The notes beneath the pieces were generated by a model, which saw only the letters and a program-made list of their open reading frames with translations, had not been told where the DNA came from and did no database searches. Source: Thermoplasmata archaeon (GTDB taxonomy: Archaea; Thermoplasmatota; Thermoplasmata; Lutacidiplasmatales; UBA184). Taken from it: DNA of 8,774 bases. Below are positions 5,810 through 8,774 of the stretch, piece by piece. Within the stretch, counting starts at the first letter, position 1. Each line of letters begins with the position of its first letter. A program made the translations under genes and the position numbers. Where the stretch lies: assembly GCA_030042815.1 (NCBI GenBank), contig JASHYY010000189.1:1-8774 (forward strand), read 5' to 3'.

Positions 5810-5993
5810 CCCGTCGTCGTCCGCCGCCGGTTTTCTGACGGTAGGACCCGTCCCGTTCTCGGGTCGGGTATCCGAGATTTCCGCGGGGGGCCTGCCTGTT
5901 TTCCGGTCGAATAGCGGCGTCGTCCGGTCGTCGGCGCTGCGCCCCCCGGGTCCGCGAACCCGCCATGCGGCGTTCGACGCGGGCGCTTCTGTG

Positions 5994-6025
5994 TTTGGAC
6001 CAACCGCTTTCGTCCTTGAACCAAA
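5994..6025. promoter_or_regulatory. Spaced inverted repeat over the promoter of the four-helix membrane gene
   Basis: TTTGGACCAA (5994-6003) and TTGAACCAAA (6016-6025) are inverted copies sharing eight of ten positions, with the pattern TTTGGnnCAA. Their centres are 22 bp apart, about two helical turns. The right arm overlaps the AAAAA island that serves as the likely TATA box for the gene starting at 6067. This geometry would suit a dimeric transcription factor. Confidence 0.35.
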
Positions 6026-6027
6026 AA
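6023..6027 (+). promoter_or_regulatory. TATA-like box for the four-helix membrane gene
   Basis: AAAAA is centred about 42 nt upstream of ATG 6067. With transcription starting near 6050 the leader would be about 16 nt and contain the AGGTG ribosome-binding site (6058-6062). Confidence 0.35.
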
Positions 6028-6066
6028 CGGCCTCTTCCGCCCGACCGTGCGTGGACCAGGTGTCGC

Positions 6067-6570
6067 ATGACGAACCCGAAACCCCGAACCCGGTTCCCGA
6101 TCGTCTACAGCGCCGGCTTCCTTCTCGCGGCTGTGCTTTCGTTCGTGATGCTCGCTACGGATTCCAACCTTCGAACCGACTTCGGCGCGATGTCGAGCGG
6201 GTACTTCGCCCACTGGTACGCCGTCCTCGCGATGGCGGTGGTGGACCTCGCCGGAGCGGGTCTCCTCCTCGCGTGGCGGACCCGGTCGGCCGTGAAGCTC
6301 GGGGTGGTCGGGTCGGGACTGCTCGCGCTCGCACTGGTGGCCGCGGTCTTCACCTACGCCCAAGTCGGCTTCGCGTCCGCCGGGGCGTTCGCGAACTACC
6401 TGTTCGGAGTCACGTACTCGGGCGGGGACGTTCGGTACCTCTACGATGCCCTCCTCGCGACCTACCTCGTGACCTGCTTCGGCGGCGCGGTCGGGCTCGC
6501 CCTGACCCGGCCCACGCCGGCACCCACGGAGAGCGCGCAAAGGCAGGGTCCGACCCCAAGCGGCCCATGA
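6067..6570 (+). CDS. Four-helix integral membrane protein, unknown function
   Basis: The 167-residue protein has four hydrophobic helices at about residues 11-30, 49-71, 77-99 and 123-146. A basic N-terminus (NPKPRTR) and a basic loop (RTRSAVK at 71-77) suggest cytosolic N- and C-termini. The 100-122 loop (GFASAGAFANYLFG, then GGDVRYLYD) is longer and aromatic. The tail after 147 is Pro/Thr/Ser-rich and probably disordered. I do not recognise the family. ATG 6067 is preferred to an in-frame ATG at 5965 because AGGTG lies 4 nt upstream and the extra residues are basic and unlike a membrane-protein start. Its stop codon sits in the loop of a 7-bp hairpin. It is divergent from the KaiC-like gene and precedes the dienelactone hydrolase gene by 87 nt, which has its own promoter box. 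Confidence 0.75.
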   Translation: MTNPKPRTRFPIVYSAGFLLAAVLSFVMLATDSNLRTDFGAMSSGYFAHWYAVLAMAVVDLAGAGLLLAWRTRSAVKLGVVGSGLLALALVAAVFTYAQVGFASAGAFANYLFGVTYSGGDVRYLYDALLATYLVTCFGGAVGLALTRPTPAPTESAQRQGPTPSGP

Positions 6571-6579
6571 ACGGGCCGC
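6560..6579 (+). repeat. Perfect 7-bp hairpin across the stop codon of the four-helix membrane gene
   Basis: GCGGCCC (6560-6566) pairs with GGGCCGC (6573-6579) around the loop ATGAAC, which contains the TGA stop (6568-6570). No T run follows directly. It may stabilise the transcript end or affect termination of translation; it could also be a GC-driven coincidence. Confidence 0.4.
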
Positions 6580-6617
6580 CCCCTCCCGGAAGGGCGTGAT
6601 TCGGGTTCGGCAAACCG

Positions 6618-6623
6618 CTTAAC
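6618..6623 (+). promoter_or_regulatory. TATA-like box for the dienelactone hydrolase gene
   Basis: CTTAAC is centred about 38 nt upstream of ATG 6658. Transcription start would fall near 6646 with GAGGG (6646-6650) close to the 5' end of the leader. Confidence 0.4.
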
Positions 6624-6657
6624 GCCGGACTCCTTGGTCGCGCGCGAGGGCGGCGGC

Positions 6658-7461
6658 ATGGAGGAGCGAGCGGTTTTGATTCGAGGACCCGAGCGCGAGC
6701 TGGACGGCTACCTGGTGCTCCCTTCGACCCCCGGAGGCAAACGACCGGCCGTGGTGGTGATCCACGAGATATTCGGCCCGGACGCCCATATCCGCGAGGT
6801 GGCCCGTCGGTTCGCCGGAGAGGGATACGTGGCCCTCGCTCCGAACCTCTTCACGGGCGAACTCGGCCGGCTCCTCACCCCGGAGAACATCCGGGACGCG
6901 ATGCAGTCGCTCGCGCAAGCCCCGGCCGACCTGCGACGAGACCCTTCGAAGTTCGCGGCCTTCGCCGCCACTCAGCCGCCGGAGCGACGGCCGATCCTCG
7001 AGGCGTTCGGCAAAGTCTCGAGCCCACCGACACAGGCCGGATTCGCCCTCGACCTGCGCGCTGCGACCAGTTACCTCCGGACGCTGCCGGAGGTGGACCG
7101 AGGGCGCGTCGGGTCGGTCGGCTTCTGCTTTGGCGGCGCGATGTCCGCCCGCCTCGCGACCGTCGACCCCGACCTGAGGGCGGCCGTCATCTTCTACGGT
7201 CAGAACCCCCCCCTCGCGGACGTCCCGCGGATCCGAGCGGCCGTGCTCGGGCTTTACGCCAGCGAAGACTCCGGTATCACCTCGACCGTCCCGGAACTGG
7301 CCGAGGCGATGAAGCAGCACGGTGTGCACTTCGAGTACCACGTCTACCCGGGGGCGAAGCACGCCTTCTTCAACGACTCCCGGCCGAACTACCACCGCGA
7401 AAGCGCCGAGGACGCCTGGCCCCGAGTCCTCCGGTTCTTCCAGGAGCAGCTAGTGCCGTAG
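6658..7461 (+). CDS. Dienelactone hydrolase family protein
   Basis: The 267-residue protein is an alpha/beta hydrolase of the dienelactone hydrolase (carboxymethylenebutenolidase) family. The family's Cys-Asp-His triad is visible: Cys157 in GFCFGG, Asp204 in YASEDSG, and His235 in GAKHAFFN. Glu37 in HEIFG is the residue that hydrogen-bonds the nucleophilic Cys in the known enzyme. Residues 80-130 are longer than in the roughly 236-residue bacterial enzyme and form an extra helical stretch (PADLRRDPSKF, QPPERRPILEAFGK) that may cap the active site. No signal peptide is present, so it is cytosolic. No other aromatic-degradation gene is near, so the natural substrate may be a different ester or lactone. 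ATG 6658 is preferred to an upstream TTG at 6634 because of the GAGGG site and promoter spacing. It converges on the zinc-ribbon gene 32 nt away. Confidence 0.92.
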   Translation: MEERAVLIRGPERELDGYLVLPSTPGGKRPAVVVIHEIFGPDAHIREVARRFAGEGYVALAPNLFTGELGRLLTPENIRDAMQSLAQAPADLRRDPSKFAAFAATQPPERRPILEAFGKVSSPPTQAGFALDLRAATSYLRTLPEVDRGRVGSVGFCFGGAMSARLATVDPDLRAAVIFYGQNPPLADVPRIRAAVLGLYASEDSGITSTVPELAEAMKQHGVHFEYHVYPGAKHAFFNDSRPNYHRESAEDAWPRVLRFFQEQLVP

Positions 7462-7493
7462 ACGGGCCGCTCCCGACGCCGTAGGGCTGGGTT

Positions 7494-7979
7494 CTAGAGC
7501 GGCGCCCCGCATCCGGTACAGTGAACCGCACCGGCCGGGGCGAGGGTCCCGCAATGGCGACAGTGGAGGAACACCGCCGGAGCGGTCGAAGATTGCTGGA
7601 TGTTGACCACGACGGGAGCGCCGGGAGACGGAGGAGCCGCGGGTGCTGGGGCGGCGGACGCACTCCGTTTGGCTTGAACGATCGACTGTACCCAGTTCAT
7701 GGCATTTGGGGTGACGAACGTGTAGACGAACCCTCGTCCGGCCTCGACGCGGAGCGTGTGCCGGTCCCGACGGCCCGGCATCGCGACAACGTTCGAGATT
7801 TGTCCCAATTGGAGGTCAAGAAGCGTACGCGGCGCCCAGCCGACCGTCGGTTCCAAAAACAATCCCTCGAACACCAGGCGGGCGTTCGTGAGGTAGAGAT
7901 AGCCGGACTGCAACTGGTCGCCCACGGCCGCTTCGACCTGCTCCGAAGCGATGCCCCGTTCCCCGCCTTGGAGAATCAT
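7494..7979 (-). CDS. PH/GRAM-like domain protein with C-terminal zinc ribbon
   Basis: The 161-residue protein has two parts. Residues 10-103 look like a bacterial PH/GRAM-type domain: QLQSGYLYLTNARLVFEG (23-40), a hydrophobic strand run RTLLDLQLGQISNVVAMPG, HTLRVEAGRGFVYTFVTP, and a closing helix NAMNWVQSIVQAKR. Residues 107-135 are an Ala/Pro linker. Residues 138-161 form a short zinc ribbon with Cys140, Cys143, Cys154 and Cys157 (HCRHCGT...HCTGCGAPL). No membrane helix is present; PH/GRAM domains usually bind lipids or proteins, and the ribbon probably binds zinc structurally. The specific role is unknown. ATG 7979 lacks a Shine-Dalgarno; a TTCTTAG island lies about 41 nt upstream. The decarboxylase gene is upstream on the same strand, 127 nt away. 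Confidence 0.8.
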   Translation of the reverse strand: MILQGGERGIASEQVEAAVGDQLQSGYLYLTNARLVFEGLFLEPTVGWAPRTLLDLQLGQISNVVAMPGRRDRHTLRVEAGRGFVYTFVTPNAMNWVQSIVQAKRSASAAPAPAAPPSPGAPVVVNIQQSSTAPAVFLHCRHCGTLAPAGAVHCTGCGAPL

Positions 7980-8017
7980 CGTCGGCGACGCGCGGGCTCT
8001 GTCAGGTGGCCCCGCCG

Positions 8018-8024
8018 CTAAGAA
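8018..8024 (-). promoter_or_regulatory. TATA-like box for the PH/zinc-ribbon gene
   Basis: The minus strand reads TTCTTAG, centred about 41 nt upstream of ATG 7979. It overlaps the 8-bp palindrome GAACGTTC (8022-8029), a possible operator. The leader shows no Shine-Dalgarno. Confidence 0.35.
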
Positions 8025-8106
8025 CGTTCCGTCGGCTCGCCGAGTACCGGCACCTGTCCCGCGATGCGTTTGGTGTGACTTCGGACCGCGACGCGCGCCG
8101 TAGGGC

Positions 8107-8774
8107 CTATCTCGGGGCGAGGCGGAGTATCGCCGCAGCGCTCCGATCCACGTCTTCCTCGGTCGTTGCCCAGGAGCTGAGGGAGACTCGCATCGCGGTC
8201 GTGCCGTGCCAAACCGTTCCCCCGCACCAGCACGTGCCGTCGCGCTGGACGGCGTCGATCACTTCGAGGGTCTTCTCCGCGCTCCCGAAGGAAACGAGCA
8301 CTTGGTTGAGGACGACGTCGTTGAGGACCTGCGCGCCCCCGGCCCGAAGCCGGTCCGCGAAGCGAACGGCGAGCCGGCAGCACCGCTCGACAAGGTCGGC
8401 GACTCCCGAGCGACCGAGCGAGCGCAGGGTCGCCCAGGTGTCGACCCCGCGGGCCCGACGCGACATCTCGGGCGTGTAGTCGAACGGCTCGCCCTGCCCG
8501 ACCGGGAGGTAGGCGGCCCCGCCCGAGGACATCGCCGCTCGAAGGGCGGGGCCGTGCCGGACGAACACCATCCCGCTGTCGTAGGGCACGTTGAGCCACT
8601 TGTGTCCGTCGAGCGCCCAGGAGTCCGCCTCGGCCACCCCCTCGAGGAGGTGCCGTCGCGACGGCACGGCCGCCACCCAGAGGCCGAACGCTCCGTCCAC
8701 GTGGACCCACGCCCCGGTCGAGCGGGCGCGCGCACACACCTCGGCGAGCGGGTCGAAGGCGCCGGTGTTGACGT
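8107..8774 (-). CDS. PLP-dependent group II amino-acid decarboxylase (5' end outside window)
   Basis: The visible 221 residues are the C-terminal part of a fold-type I, pyridoxal-phosphate-dependent decarboxylase related to aromatic-L-amino-acid and glutamate decarboxylases. HVDGAFG holds the Asp that pairs with the PLP pyridine nitrogen. DSWALDGHKWLNVPYDSG holds the Schiff-base Lys, encoded at 8599-8601 and preceded by the family's His. DGTCWCGGTVWHG and AMRVSLSSWATTEEDVDRS near the C-terminus match the typical small-domain ending. The frame enters from the window edge with VNTGAFDPLAE, so the N-terminal region and start are not visible; a full protein would be about 450-480 residues. Substrate specificity cannot be read from this part. 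Annotation pipelines often label such proteins as aspartate aminotransferase family. The stop is TAG at 8107-8109. Confidence 0.9.
   Translation of the reverse strand, partial: VNTGAFDPLAEVCARARSTGAWVHVDGAFGLWVAAVPSRRHLLEGVAEADSWALDGHKWLNVPYDSGMVFVRHGPALRAAMSSGGAAYLPVGQGEPFDYTPEMSRRARGVDTWATLRSLGRSGVADLVERCCRLAVRFADRLRAGGAQVLNDVVLNQVLVSFGSAEKTLEVIDAVQRDGTCWCGGTVWHGTTAMRVSLSSWATTEEDVDRSAAAILRLAPR

Noticed and set aside
5779..6540. N-terminal extension of the KaiC-like frame, open to 6540
   Set aside because: The extension overlaps the 4-TM gene on the other strand and is basic and low-complexity; the KaiC-like domain starts at 5778 with a promoter box in front.
8018..8737. 239-codon minus-strand frame overlapping the decarboxylase
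   Set aside because: Frame-shifted shadow of the PLP enzyme, whose own frame carries the HVDGAFG and HKWLNVPYD motifs.
1..8774. Search by eye for tRNA, rRNA, CRISPR, IS ends, toxin-antitoxin or phage-defence genes
   Set aside because: Nothing recognisable of these kinds was seen; the mixture of housekeeping enzymes and signalling proteins does not look like a defence island or mobile element.

Overview
The window is GC-rich, carries no rRNA, tRNA, CRISPR or insertion sequence, and is densely packed with short, mostly single-gene transcription units on both strands. I infer an archaeon, probably a high-GC member of the Thermoplasmatota. The reasons are a DUF981-type membrane protein, a KaiC/RAD55-like protein, a C-terminal zinc-ribbon fusion, and short TTAA-type AT islands placed either about 27 nt upstream of start codons (the leaderless arrangement) or about 40 nt upstream with a Shine-Dalgarno sequence between. 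The taxon is an inference, not something read from a marker gene.

Layout from left to right. 1-1817 (-) is the 5' 605 codons of a class III adenylate/guanylate cyclase fused to a TolB-like domain and TPR repeats; its 3' end lies outside the window. 1962-2195 (-) is a small two-helix membrane protein and 2373-2783 (-) an unrecognised soluble protein. 2908-3258 (+) is a stand-alone PAS domain protein, divergent from the previous gene. 3371-3760 (-) is a glyoxalase/VOC-fold protein. 3761-4137 is the longest gene-poor stretch and holds a possible 25-codon upstream ORF and a hairpin in front of the DUF981 gene at 4138-4935 (+). 4990-5778 (-) is a KaiC-like protein that has lost its P-loop. 6067-6570 (+) is a four-helix membrane protein and 6658-7461 (+) a dienelactone hydrolase. 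7494-7979 (-) is a PH/GRAM-like domain fused to a zinc ribbon. 8107-8774 (-) is the C-terminal part of a PLP-dependent group II decarboxylase.

The genes do not form one obvious pathway. Three of them (cyclase-TPR, PAS protein, KaiC-like pseudo-ATPase) are signalling or regulatory in character; the DLH, VOC and PLP proteins are ordinary metabolic enzyme families. I see no convincing new multi-gene system. The more interesting signals are regulatory: two promoter-to-start spacing classes, an upstream ORF plus hairpin before DUF981 whose start context matches that of another gene in the window, a spaced inverted repeat over one promoter, and two hairpins that hold a stop codon in the loop.
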